Shown here one piece after another: positions 43,679-51,675 of a stretch of DNA of 64,000 bases. The DNA is taken from assembly GCA_000471045.1 (NCBI GenBank), contig KI301992.1, positions 2,178,060 to 2,242,059 on the forward strand, written 5' to 3'. Positions within the stretch are counted from its first letter, which is position 1. Each line of letters begins with the position of its first letter. Source of the DNA: an actinobacterium LLX17 (GTDB lineage: Bacteria; Actinomycetota; Actinomycetes; Propionibacteriales; Nocardioidaceae). A program made the position numbers and the translations under genes. The notes beneath the pieces are model-generated. The model was not told the origin of the DNA, ran no database searches, and saw only the letters and a list, made by a program, of their open reading frames with translations.

Positions 43679-44641
43679 GTGAGCAGCATGACCGAGCGAG
43701 AGAAGAGCGCCGCGCGCCCTGTTCGTCGCCTGGGTGACCGCATCTTCGAAGGTCTGTCCACCTCTGCCGGCATCCTGATCCTGCTGACGCTGCTCGGCGT
43801 CGCCATCTTCCTGACCATCGAGGGTGTCCCCGGCATCACCGCCTCCCCCGAGGAGCTCGGCAGCAAGACCGGCGGCAAGGGCTTCTTCGCCTACGTCTGG
43901 CCCCTCGTCTTCGGCACCATCTGGGCCGCCCTCATCGCCCTGGTCATCGCCGTGCCGGTCTCGATCGGCGTGGCCCTCTACATCTCGCACTACGCGCCGC
44001 CCCGGCTGAGCTCCACGCTCGGGTACATCGTCGACCTGCTCGCCGCGGTGCCTTCGGTCGTCTACGGCCTCTGGGGCCTGCTGTTCCTCTCGCGCGAGCT
44101 GCGCCCCGCCTACCAGTGGCTCGCCGAGAACCTCGGCTTCATCCCGCTGTTCGCCGGCAACGACAACGGCGGCGTCTCCTCCAACAGCATCCTGACCGCC
44201 AGCCTCGTGCTCGCGGTCATGATCCTGCCGATCATGACCGCCATCTGCCGCGAGATCTTCCTGCAGACGCCGCGCCTCCACGAGGAGGCCGCCCTGGCGC
44301 TCGGCGCCACGCGCTTCGAGATGGTCCGCATGGCCGTCTTCCCCTACGCCCGGTCCGGCATCGTCTCGGCCTCGATGCTCGGCCTCGGCCGCGCGCTCGG
44401 CGAGACCATGGCCGTGGCCATGGTGCTGTCGGCCTCCGGTGTCGTGACCTTCAACCTGATCGGCTCGACCAACCCGAGCACGATCGCGGCCAACATCGCC
44501 CTCCAGTTCCCCGAGGCCTTCGGCCTGTACACGAACGTGCTGATCGCCACCGGCCTCGTCCTGTTCGTGATCACCTTCGCTGCCAACTTCGCCGCGCGCG
44601 CCATCGTGGAGCGCCGCAAGGACTTCTCAGGAGCCAACTGA
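43679..44641 (+). CDS. pstC: phosphate ABC transporter permease PstC
   Basis: This inner-membrane permease of 320 residues has six predicted spans. Family stretches are FFAYVWPLVFGTIWAALIAL, LAAVPSVVYGLWGLLFL and the EAA loop LHEEAALALGATRFEMVRMAVFP that docks PstB. GTG 43679 (AAAGG 7 nt upstream) or ATG 43688 may start it. Its TGA overlaps the pstA ATG (TGATG). Confidence 0.95.
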   Translation: MSSMTEREKSAARPVRRLGDRIFEGLSTSAGILILLTLLGVAIFLTIEGVPGITASPEELGSKTGGKGFFAYVWPLVFGTIWAALIALVIAVPVSIGVALYISHYAPPRLSSTLGYIVDLLAAVPSVVYGLWGLLFLSRELRPAYQWLAENLGFIPLFAGNDNGGVSSNSILTASLVLAVMILPIMTAICREIFLQTPRLHEEAALALGATRFEMVRMAVFPYARSGIVSASMLGLGRALGETMAVAMVLSASGVVTFNLIGSTNPSTIAANIALQFPEAFGLYTNVLIATGLVLFVITFAANFAARAIVERRKDFSGAN

Positions 44642-45717
44642 TGACCACGACGCTCCAGCGGCCGCCGTCCGAGCGGCCCGACTTCGCCACCGAGCTGCGG
44701 GACTCGCGACTCCCGCTGTGGCTGCCTCGCGCGATCTTGCTCGGCGCCGTCGCGGTGGGCCTGGCGCTCGCGTTCCTCTCCCCGCTGAACATCCCGCAGG
44801 CCGTCATCATCGCCTGGCTCCTCATGTGGGCCCTGCCGATCGCCTCACGCATCGTCGAGGGCAGCCGCAAGGCCACGGATCGCACCGTGACCCTCCTGGT
44901 GACCAGTGCCTTCGGCCTGGCGCTGATCCCCTTGGGCTCGATCCTCGGGCTCGTCATCAGCAAGGGCGCCCCCCAGCTGAGCGCGGACTTCTTCACCTTC
45001 TCGATGCGCAACGTGGTCGGTGAGGGCGGTGGCATCTATCACGCGCTGATCGGCACGCTGCTCATCACGGCGGCCGCGACGATCATCTCCGTCCCGATCG
45101 GCCTGTTCACGGCGATCTACCTGGTCGAGTACGGCGCGGGCAACCGGCTGTCGCGCTGGATCACCTTCCTGGTCGACGTCATGACCGGCATCCCCTCGAT
45201 CGTCGCGGGCCTGTTCGCCTACGCCCTCTTCGTGATCTTCTTCGGCGAGGGAGTGCGGCTCGGCATCGGTGGCGCGGTCGCACTGAGCGTGCTGATGGTG
45301 CCGATCGTCGTGCGCGCGTGCGAGGAGATGCTCAAGCTGGTGCCGAACGAGCTGCGCGAGGCGGCCTACGCGCTGGGCGTCCCGAAGTGGCGCACTGTCG
45401 TGAAGATCGTGCTTCCCACGGCGATCTCGGGCATCGTGACGGGTGTGACCCTCTCGATCGCCCGCGTGATCGGCGAGACGGCTCCCCTGCTGATCATCGC
45501 CGGGCTGACCGACTCGGTGAACTTCAACCTGTTCGGTGAGCGCATGGCCACCCTGCCGGTCTTCACCTACTACTCGGTGAAGTTCCCCGGCGTCCCGCCG
45601 GAGGCGAGCATCGACCGCGGCTGGGGCGCGGCCCTCGTGCTCATCATGATCGTCATGCTGCTGAACCTGGTGGCCCGCGCCGTCAGCTACTTCTTCTCCC
45701 CCAAGGGCGAGCGATGA
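44641..45717 (+). CDS. pstA: phosphate ABC transporter permease PstA
   Basis: This 358-residue permease partner of PstC has an additional N-terminal helical pair (about 27-70) before the standard six spans. Marks are [45 protein letters not shown] and the EAA loop [23 protein letters not shown]. The ATG is shared with the pstC stop codon. It is 73 nt upstream of pstB. Confidence 0.95.
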   Translation: MTTTLQRPPSERPDFATELRDSRLPLWLPRAILLGAVAVGLALAFLSPLNIPQAVIIAWLLMWALPIASRIVEGSRKATDRTVTLLVTSAFGLALIPLGSILGLVISKGAPQLSADFFTFSMRNVVGEGGGIYHALIGTLLITAAATIISVPIGLFTAIYLVEYGAGNRLSRWITFLVDVMTGIPSIVAGLFAYALFVIFFGEGVRLGIGGAVALSVLMVPIVVRACEEMLKLVPNELREAAYALGVPKWRTVVKIVLPTAISGIVTGVTLSIARVIGETAPLLIIAGLTDSVNFNLFGERMATLPVFTYYSVKFPGVPPEASIDRGWGAALVLIMIVMLLNLVARAVSYFFSPKGER

Positions 45718-45790
45718 GCCGCCGCGCCCGCACTCTCCCGCTCGACCTGACCGACCGCGCCGCGCGGCTCGGGCTCTGAAAGGAAAACCG

Positions 45791-46570
45791 ATGGCCAAGA
45801 GCATCGACGTCTCGGACCTCAACATCTACTACGGGGACTTCCTCGCGGTCGAGGGTGTCAACATCAACATCCCTGCCAAGTCCGTGACCGCCTTCATCGG
45901 TCCGTCCGGCTGCGGCAAGTCGACCTTCCTGCGGTCGCTGAACCGCATGCACGAGGTCATCAAGGGCGCCTACGTGCAGGGCAAGGTGCTGATCGACGGC
46001 CAGGACCTCTACGCGCCCGAGATGGACCCGGTGAACGTCCGCCGGATGATCGGCATGGTCTTCCAGCGCCCCAACCCGTTCCCCACGATGAGCATCTACG
46101 ACAACGTGCTGGCCGGGCAGAAGCTCAACAGCAAGCGGATGAAGAAGTCCGAGTCCGACGACGTCGTGGAGCGCTCGCTGCGCTCGGCCGGCCTGTGGGC
46201 CGAGGTCAAGGACCGGCTCGACCGGCCCGGCTCGGGGCTGTCGGGTGGTCAGCAGCAGCGTCTGTGCATCGCCCGCGCCATCTCGGTCCAGCCCGAGGTG
46301 CTGCTGATGGACGAGCCGTGCTCGGCCCTCGACCCGATCTCGACGAGCGTCATCGAGGACCTGATCCACGAGCTCAAGACCGAGTACACGATCGTCATCG
46401 TCACGCACAACATGCAGCAGGCCGCGCGCGTCTCGGACGACACGGCGTTCTTCAACCTCTCCGGCGTCGGCCAGCCCGGCAACCTGGTCGAGGTCGGCCG
46501 CACCGAGAAGATCTTCTCCAACCCCGAGGACCCCGCCACCGAGGCCTACATCCAGGGCCGGTTTGGGTGA
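45791..46570 (+). CDS. pstB: phosphate ABC transporter ATP-binding protein PstB
   Basis: This 259-residue ATPase energises phosphate import. Walker A is GPSGCGKST (37-45), the Q-loop [17 protein letters not shown], signature LSGGQQQRL, Walker [14 protein letters not shown] and the switch [22 protein letters not shown] precedes the ATG. No phoU follows on this strand; instead a terminator and the convergent PiT gene occur. Confidence 0.97.
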   Translation: MAKSIDVSDLNIYYGDFLAVEGVNINIPAKSVTAFIGPSGCGKSTFLRSLNRMHEVIKGAYVQGKVLIDGQDLYAPEMDPVNVRRMIGMVFQRPNPFPTMSIYDNVLAGQKLNSKRMKKSESDDVVERSLRSAGLWAEVKDRLDRPGSGLSGGQQQRLCIARAISVQPEVLLMDEPCSALDPISTSVIEDLIHELKTEYTIVIVTHNMQQAARVSDDTAFFNLSGVGQPGNLVEVGRTEKIFSNPEDPATEAYIQGRFG

Positions 46571-46580
46571 ACCGAGCGAG

Positions 46581-46617
46581 CGACGAAGGCCCCCGCCATC
46601 GGCGGGGGCCTTCGTCG
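46581..46617. terminator. shared bidirectional terminator, pst and pit operons
   Basis: A perfect 17-bp stem (arm CGACGAAGGCCCCCGCC) with loop ATC lies between the convergent pstB and pit genes, 11 nt from each stop. It is symmetric enough to end both transcripts. Confidence 0.85.
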
Positions 46618-46627
46618 TTGTCAGGGG

Positions 46628-47644
46628 CTACGGCAGGAAGAACTGTGCGATGCCGTAGGTGCCGGCGGCGACCAGGGCGGCGGCCGGGATGGTGATGACC
46701 CAGGCGATGATGATGCCCTTGGCCACGCCCCAGCGGACGGCGCTGAGGCGCTTGGTGGCGCCCGAGCCCATGATCGCCGAGGTGATGGTGTGCGTCGTGG
46801 AGACGGGCGCCTGCAGGCCGATCGCCATGACGTAGAGCGTGGTGGCGGCGGTGGCCTCGGCCGCGAAGCCCTTGGGCGGGTCGAGGTCGATGATGCGGCG
46901 GCCGAGGGTGCGCATGATGCGCCAGCCGCCGGAGTAGGTGCCCGCGGCGATGGCGCTGGCCGCGGCCACGATGACCCAGAAGGGCACGTCCTCGCCGGTG
47001 CTGTAGCCGCCGGCGACGAGGGCCAGCACGATGACGCCCATCGTCTTCTGCGCGTCCTGCAGGCCGTGGCCCAGCGCCATGCCGGCCGCCGAGACGGTCT
47101 GGGCATGGCGGAAGCCGCGGCCCACGCGCGCAGGACGCGCGCGGCGGAAGATCCACATGATGGCGGTCATCAGCGCGAACGCGCCGAGGAAGCCGATGGC
47201 CGGCGAGAGCACCATCGGGATGGCGACCTTCTCGACCATCGTGTCCCAGTCCACGGACGTGGCCGAGGCCAGGCCCGCGCCCACGATGCCGCCGATGAGG
47301 GCGTGCGACGAGGACGAGGGGATGCCGTAGTACCAAGTGATGAGGTTCCAGGTGATGGCGCCGATGAGGGCCGCGAGCACGATCGTCAGCGCGTGGGCGG
47401 AACCGGCGCTCGTCGTCTGCTCATCGATGGCGATGATGCCCTGGATGGTCTTGGCCACCCCGACGCCCAGCAGGGCGCCGACGAAGTTCAAGATGGCGGC
47501 CATCGCCAGTGCCACGCGGGGCGTGAGCGCGCGCGTGGAGACGGACGTGGCGATCGCGTTCGCCGCGTCGTGGAAGCCGTTGGTGTAGTCGAAGACCAGG
47601 GCGATCGTGACGACGGCGATGACCATCGCCAGGGTGGAGTCCAC
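46628..47644 (-). CDS. pit: low-affinity inorganic phosphate transporter, PiT family
   Basis: This 338-residue cation-coupled phosphate carrier has two signature repeats: DYTNGFHDAANAIATSVSTRAL near the start and LQAPVSTTHTITSAIMGSGATKR near the end, with GIPSSSSHALIGGIVGAG in the middle. It has about ten spans. Start is GTG 47644, 3 nt after the DUF47 stop region, so the two are one operon. It complements the high-affinity Pst system encoded opposite. Confidence 0.95.
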   Translation of the reverse strand: MDSTLAMVIAVVTIALVFDYTNGFHDAANAIATSVSTRALTPRVALAMAAILNFVGALLGVGVAKTIQGIIAIDEQTTSAGSAHALTIVLAALIGAITWNLITWYYGIPSSSSHALIGGIVGAGLASATSVDWDTMVEKVAIPMVLSPAIGFLGAFALMTAIMWIFRRARPARVGRGFRHAQTVSAAGMALGHGLQDAQKTMGVIVLALVAGGYSTGEDVPFWVIVAAASAIAAGTYSGGWRIMRTLGRRIIDLDPPKGFAAEATAATTLYVMAIGLQAPVSTTHTITSAIMGSGATKRLSAVRWGVAKGIIIAWVITIPAAALVAAGTYGIAQFFLP

Positions 47645-47647
47645 CGG

Positions 47648-48265
47648 TCAGGACTCCTTGACGGCGATCTGCTCGACGATGTTCGCCACGGTCTCGAGGG
47701 CGTCGATCGCATGCTCGAGCGACTCGACGACGTCCTTGAGCTTGAGCACCTGCATCGCCTTGTAGTCGCCGCCGAACAGGTGGGCCAGCGTGCGGCGGTG
47801 GTTGCGATCGCCCTCGTTCTCGAGACGGTTGATCTCGATCCAGTACTCCTCGAGGTTCTTCATCGAGCGCAGCCGCGGCATCGCCTCGGCCGTCAGGCGC
47901 GTGGCGCGCTGCAGCACCTCGACCTGATTGGCGAACTCCGGCGGGAAGGCGTCGAGCTCGTAGAGGACGATCGAGTCGACCGTCTCCTCCATGAAGTCCA
48001 TGACGTCATCGAGGCTGCCGGCGAGGGAGTAGATGTCCTCACGGTCGAACGGCGTGATGAAGGTGCTGTTGACCCGCCGGATGATCTCGTGGGTGGTCTC
48101 GTCCGCCTCGTGCTCCGCCTCGCGCATCTGTGCGGCGATGGCGGCGCGGTCAGCCCCTTCGTCGAGCATGCGCGCCAGCAGGTCGGCACCGCCGACGAGA
48201 TGGGTGGCGGCTCTGGTGAAGAGGTCGTAGAACGAGGTCTCCACCGGTCGGATGCGAAATCGCAC
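47648..48265 (-). CDS. DUF47/PhoU-like Pit accessory protein
   Basis: This 205-residue all-helical PhoU-related protein is typically paired with PiT transporters and modulates their activity. Marks are EHEADETTHEIIRRVNSTFITPFDREDIYSLA and KLKDVVESLEHAIDALETVANI. Start is GTG 48265 with AGGAG upstream. It is the first gene of the pit operon. The promoter at 48301-48329 fits sigma-A well and overlaps a weak PHO-box-like repeat. Confidence 0.93.
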   Translation of the reverse strand: MRFRIRPVETSFYDLFTRAATHLVGGADLLARMLDEGADRAAIAAQMREAEHEADETTHEIIRRVNSTFITPFDREDIYSLAGSLDDVMDFMEETVDSIVLYELDAFPPEFANQVEVLQRATRLTAEAMPRLRSMKNLEEYWIEINRLENEGDRNHRRTLAHLFGGDYKAMQVLKLKDVVESLEHAIDALETVANIVEQIAVKES

Positions 48266-48300
48266 GCCAAGCTCCTGTCAACGCCCAGTTGGCCGTGACC

Positions 48301-48329
48301 ATGCTAGGGGTTCATCGTCCCGTCACCAA
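48301..48329 (-). promoter_or_regulatory. promoter of the DUF47-pit operon
   Basis: On the minus strand TTGGTG (48324-48329) and TAGCAT (48301-48306) are spaced by exactly 17 nt, a good housekeeping promoter. On the plus strand GTTCATC (48310) and CGTCACC (48321) lie at an 11-bp period inside it, a weak match to a PHO box that could let PhoP repress pit. Confidence 0.55.
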
Positions 48330-48392
48330 TACGGGTCCCGAGACGGCCACGACCGAGGGTGCGCAAGGCCTGCCCCGGTTGTCAGTCGGCTG

Positions 48393-48551
48393 TCAATCGG
48401 CGTCGGTGCCGAGGCCCAGCAAGCGGTCGACCTGTTCCTGCGTCAGCGGCGCGTCGTGCTCGGAGGCGGCGATCATCAGCGCGCTCGTCAGCTCGATCTC
48501 GGCGAGGGCGTCGTCGTCGCGCAGGCGCGAGTCCAGCGGCTCGGTCATCAT
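48393..48551 (-). CDS. small conserved-type hypothetical protein (52 aa)
   Basis: This short acidic protein starts MMTEPLDSRLRDDD and contains EIELTSALMIAASEHDAPLTQEQVDRLLGL, with two predicted helices. I know similar small proteins from actinobacteria but no function. A strong GGAGGGGG lies 6 nt before the paired ATG codons, and a -10-like TAGAGT (48584-48589) is upstream. It is monocistronic between the pit operon and tRNA-Lys. Confidence 0.7.
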   Translation of the reverse strand: MMTEPLDSRLRDDDALAEIELTSALMIAASEHDAPLTQEQVDRLLGLGTDAD

Positions 48552-48689
48552 GCGTCCCCCTCCCGAATCTCCCCCGGTTTCTCACTCTAGCGCTGGAACC
48601 TGAGGCTGAGGGCAGGTTTTCCTCAGTCGGCTTTCCGTGGTCCTCCGCACACCGTCCGCCCGCTCTGCGAGACTGGTGCCGCACCACCG

Positions 48690-48762
48690 GGGCCTCTAGC
48701 TCAACTGGCAGAGCAGCGGACTTTTAATCCGCGGGTTGTGGGTTCGAGTCCCACGGGGCCCA
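48690..48762 (+). tRNA. tRNA-Lys (anticodon TTT)
   Basis: A 73-nt cloverleaf has acceptor GGGCCTC/GGGGCCC (one T-G pair), D-arm GCTC/GAGC, anticodon stem GCGGA/TCCGC with loop CTTTTAA (anticodon 48723-48725) and T-arm GTGGG-TTCGAGT-CCCAC, discriminator A. CCA is not encoded. It marks the left boundary of the island; the 3' half is a standard attB target for tyrosine integrases. Confidence 0.95.
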
Positions 48763-49160
48763 CTGCATGCGAGCTGCGAGGTTCGCTGCAATTGCAACGG
48801 TCGGACGCTCGGATCAACCGTCGGAACGCGGTTATGGGCACTTTTTGGGCACACTTTCAGGAGAACCTGGGTGAGTTGGACGCGCTCGAAGCAGTCGCAG
48901 GCCGAACGATCACGTGATCTTTGAACGTTGAACCTGCTGGTTCGCACTCCGGCGCGAGATTGCTCGGTCAGGGTGTGGGCGTCGCCAACCCGGATGGATC
49001 GCGGGCCGCCGATTGCCGCTGTCGAGACAGTTGCTCGGGGCCACGATGCGACGCTTGGAAGGCTATTACGTTCCCATCGGACGGGTCGATCGCGATGAGC
49101 GCAACCAGGATCGGTGCCTCCGGAGCCAGGGACCACGGGCCCAGCGGGCTTCAAGACCTC
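48763..49160. other. tRNA-proximal attachment region, no gene seen
   Basis: These 398 bp between tRNA-Lys and the IS hold no convincing gene. They contain a TGCAATTGCA palindrome (48787-48796), two TGGGCAC direct repeats 11 bp apart (48835, 48846), the 12-bp palindrome GATCACGTGATC (48908-48919) and TTGAACGTTGAAC (48921-48933). The repeats suggest integrase arm or excisionase sites of the attL region. Base composition is more AT-rich than the core genome. Confidence 0.45.
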
Positions 49161-49200
49161 GGAGCCTGACCCGGTTTCCCGGACGCTCAATGTGTGTCGA

Positions 49201-50025
49201 TCATGCCGCCTGTCCGGTGGTGGTGTGAAGGGTTTCGAACTCCACGGGCGAGAGATCGCCGATCGAGGTGTGCCGGCGGCGCGGGTTGTACCAGCCCTCG
49301 ATCCACTCGAAGATCGCTGCGGCGAGCTCGGCCCGGGTCGTCCAGTGGTGACGGTCGAGGAGCTCGCGTTGCATGGTCGACCAGAACGACTCCATCAGCG
49401 CGTTGTCGACGCTGGAGGCGACCCGCCCCATGGATCCGAGCAGTCCGGCTGAGCGCAGACGGTGACCGAAGACCCAGGACGTGTACTGGCTGCCCCTGTC
49501 GGCGTGGACGATCGTCCCGGGAGCGGGGCGCCGTCGCCAACGGGCCATCTCAAGGGCGTCGACGACCAGCTCGGAACGGATGTGGTCGGCGATCGACCAG
49601 CCCACGATCCGCCGCGAGTGGGCGTCGATGACCGCGCAGCAGTAGACCCACCCGTCGGCGGCCCGGTGTTGGGTGATGTCGGTGAACCACACCCGATCAG
49701 GCCGGTCGGCGACGAACTGGCGCTTCACGAGATCCTCGTGAGTAGCTGGCGAAGGCCGCCAACCTCTGCGCTTGCGGCGATGGCACACGCCCTGGATCCC
49801 GGCCTCGCGCATCAGGCGGGCGACGCGCTTGCGGCCCAGCCGCATCCCCATCCCGAGCCGCAGCTCGGCATGGACCCTCGGCGCGCCATAGGTGCCGCGG
49901 GACTCGTAGTGCACGGCCCGGATCGTCTCGACGAGCACCGCGTCCGCCTGCGCGCGTGCTGACGGCGGACGCCCCAACCAGTCGTAATAGCCCGAGGTCG
50001 AGACCTTCAGGACCCGCCAGGCCAC
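49201..50025 (-). CDS. IS3-family transposase OrfB (DDE domain)
   Basis: This is the catalytic half of the transposase, 274 residues from ATG 50025. The DDE triad is visible as D116 (WFTDITQH), D176 (VHADRGSQYTS) and E212 (MESFWSTMQREL), with the HTH_21 region GYYDWLGR...RGTYGAPRVHAEL before it. The frame is open upstream through KIGFRLVQELAADGFP to the slippery site at 50076-50082, so the active enzyme is expected as an OrfAB fusion made by -1 frameshifting. It appears intact. Confidence 0.93.
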   Translation of the reverse strand: MAWRVLKVSTSGYYDWLGRPPSARAQADAVLVETIRAVHYESRGTYGAPRVHAELRLGMGMRLGRKRVARLMREAGIQGVCHRRKRRGWRPSPATHEDLVKRQFVADRPDRVWFTDITQHRAADGWVYCCAVIDAHSRRIVGWSIADHIRSELVVDALEMARWRRRPAPGTIVHADRGSQYTSWVFGHRLRSAGLLGSMGRVASSVDNALMESFWSTMQRELLDRHHWTTRAELAAAIFEWIEGWYNPRRRHTSIGDLSPVEFETLHTTTGQAA

Positions 50026-50072
50026 CGCGACGGGGAACCCGTCAGCGGCAAGCTCTTGGACCAGCCGGAACC

Positions 50073-50360
50073 CTATTTTGGGAGGACGTTCTCCCGGGCG
50101 AAGTAGGCGCTGGCGCGTTTGAGGATCTCGTTCTCCATCTCCAGGACCCGCATCCGACGGCGCAACTCGACCAACTCACCCTTCTCCGCGGACGTCAGCC
50201 CCTCCTTGGCACCAGTATCGACCGCGGCCTGGTCCATCCATCGACGCAGGCACGACTCGCTGATCCCTAAGTTCCTCGCGACCTGGGCCACCGGCTCACC
50301 GGCCTCGACCAGGTCCAGTGCACGACGCCGGAACTCCGGCGGCTTCGCAGCAGGCATCAC
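50073..50360 (-). CDS. IS3-family transposase OrfA
   Basis: This 95-residue protein has a helix-turn-helix (VAQVARNLGISESCLRRWMDQ near 24-44) and a leucine-zipper-like coiled coil (ELRRRMRVLEMENEILKRA near 67-85). It binds the IS ends and regulates transposition. Its last codons CCA-AAA-TAG include the slippery heptamer CCCAAAA (50076-50082), from which a -1 shift continues into OrfB. Confidence 0.93.
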   Translation of the reverse strand: MMPAAKPPEFRRRALDLVEAGEPVAQVARNLGISESCLRRWMDQAAVDTGAKEGLTSAEKGELVELRRRMRVLEMENEILKRASAYFARENVLPK

Positions 50361-50481
50361 AGACTCCTTCCGAGACGATCATCGCCTCAACTCAGGTGTC
50401 CGCGAAAGCGGGTCAGGCTCCCTCTGAGTCAACGCTTCCGCCACTTGACCGAGTCGGCCGGGCGCCGAAAGGCGCGTCCAG

Positions 50482-51564
50482 TCAGCGCGGCTGGCGGGAG
50501 CGAAGTGCTGCCTCGTGCATGGCAGTCGCTACCGCGTCCAGATCGTCATCGAAGAGATCCGCGTAGGTGTCCAGCGTCATCGCAGCGGACTTGTGCCCAA
50601 GCATCCGCTGGACCGCCTTGACGTTCGCGCCAGAGGCGACAGCCAACGACGCAGCGGTATGCCGAAGGTCGTGCGGTGCGAGGCCCTCGAGTCCAACGGA
50701 CCTCGCAGCTCGCCAGAACCACCCTCGCCTCGTGCGGCTTCGCCGCATGTGCGACCCGTCCTCGGCAGCGAAGAGGATGCTCTCACGGCTGCGTCCTTCA
50801 CACAGCTCAGAGATCCAGTCATGGAGAAAAGCCGGGTAGGGCACCGAGCGTCGTTCGTGCGTCTTCGGAGTCCCAACCTCGAAGCCCCCGCTTACCTCGA
50901 CGGCGTTCTGTTCCACCCGAAGCCGACGCCGGTGTAGGTCGACGTCTCGCACACGAAGCCCCGCCATCTCACCCCATCTGAGACCGCAGTAACCAAGCAC
51001 CAGGACCACCGCTTCATGCTTACCTGCGGCAGCGGCGAGCGCAGCCACCTGACCGTGAGACAGGTACTCCGGACGCTTCGGCACCTTGCGCGCCGTCTTC
51101 ACTCCCACGCACGGGTTCGAACTGATGCGGCGGTCGCGCAAGGCGTCGTTCAACACAGCCGACAACACACCCAACGCCCGCTTCACCACCGTCGCACTAC
51201 GCCGCGCACCAAGTTCAGAGACCCACTGCTGGACCGCAGTGAACTCGACGTCGCCGACTCGCACCGGGCCCCACCGGGGCTCGACCTGCAGCCGCCAAGC
51301 GATCTCAACCGTTCTGAGGGTGGACGGCTTGAGGTGTGTCTGCCGTGCCAGCCAAGCCGGCCCCATCTCCCCCACCGTGACCCGCGCCCGAGCAGCGTCG
51401 ACGTACTCGCCCTGCAATTTCCTGACCTCGACGGTCGCCGCGAACTCCTCGGCAGTCCGCTTGGTGGTGAAACCTCGACGCTTCGTCTGCCTGCGTTCCG
51501 GCGTTCGATATCGCACTTGGTATCGGCGACCGCTCTTCGTCTCATACGCTTCGACTGTGGCCAC
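50482..51564 (-). CDS. int: tyrosine recombinase / phage-type integrase
   Basis: This 360-residue site-specific recombinase catalyses integration and excision of the island at tRNA-Lys. It has an AP2-like arm-binding start (ATVEAYETKSGRRYQVRYRTP), a SAM-like core-binding domain (70-150) and a catalytic domain with R196, H298-x-x-R301, H324 and nucleophile Y334. GTG 51564 with AGGAGG is the start. It reads toward the tRNA, 60 bp from the IS. All catalytic residues are present, so it may be active. Confidence 0.95.
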   Translation of the reverse strand: MATVEAYETKSGRRYQVRYRTPERRQTKRRGFTTKRTAEEFAATVEVRKLQGEYVDAARARVTVGEMGPAWLARQTHLKPSTLRTVEIAWRLQVEPRWGPVRVGDVEFTAVQQWVSELGARRSATVVKRALGVLSAVLNDALRDRRISSNPCVGVKTARKVPKRPEYLSHGQVAALAAAAGKHEAVVLVLGYCGLRWGEMAGLRVRDVDLHRRRLRVEQNAVEVSGGFEVGTPKTHERRSVPYPAFLHDWISELCEGRSRESILFAAEDGSHMRRSRTRRGWFWRAARSVGLEGLAPHDLRHTAASLAVASGANVKAVQRMLGHKSAAMTLDTYADLFDDDLDAVATAMHEAALRSRQPR

Positions 51565-51630
51565 GGGACCTCCTCGCTGACCTCCACACCACCAGGGCGT
51601 GCCCGAGCACGCACCAGTGTTGTCGGTGGC

Positions 51631-51669
51631 TGTGGACATACGTCGATGGGTCATCTCGCCTGTGGATTG
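51631..51669. repeat. DnaA-box-like 9-mers near integrase
   Basis: TGTGGACAT (51631-51639) and TGTGGATTG (51661-51669) read as DnaA-box-like TCCACA motifs on the minus strand. Similar sites occur at 53398 and 53425. A replication role in an excised island is only a guess. Confidence 0.25.
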
Positions 51670-51675
51670 AGCCCC

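Larger units (their letters stand above)
49161..50421 (-). mobile_element. IS3-family insertion sequence, 1261 bp, intact
   Basis: The terminal inverted repeats start GGAGCCTGACCCG at both ends (49161-49186 and 50396-50421) and agree at 23 of 26 positions. A 3-bp target duplication CTC flanks it (49158-49160; 50422-50424). Inside are orfA and orfB in -1 relation with a slippery CCCAAAA at the orfA end. All hallmarks are of the IS3 family. It lies between the attachment region and the integrase 3' end without breaking a recognised gene. Confidence 0.92.

Noticed and set aside
48921..49169. 82-codon frame between tRNA-Lys and the IS
   Set aside because: No ribosome binding site or family resemblance; it runs into the IS end, and the region looks like an attachment site.
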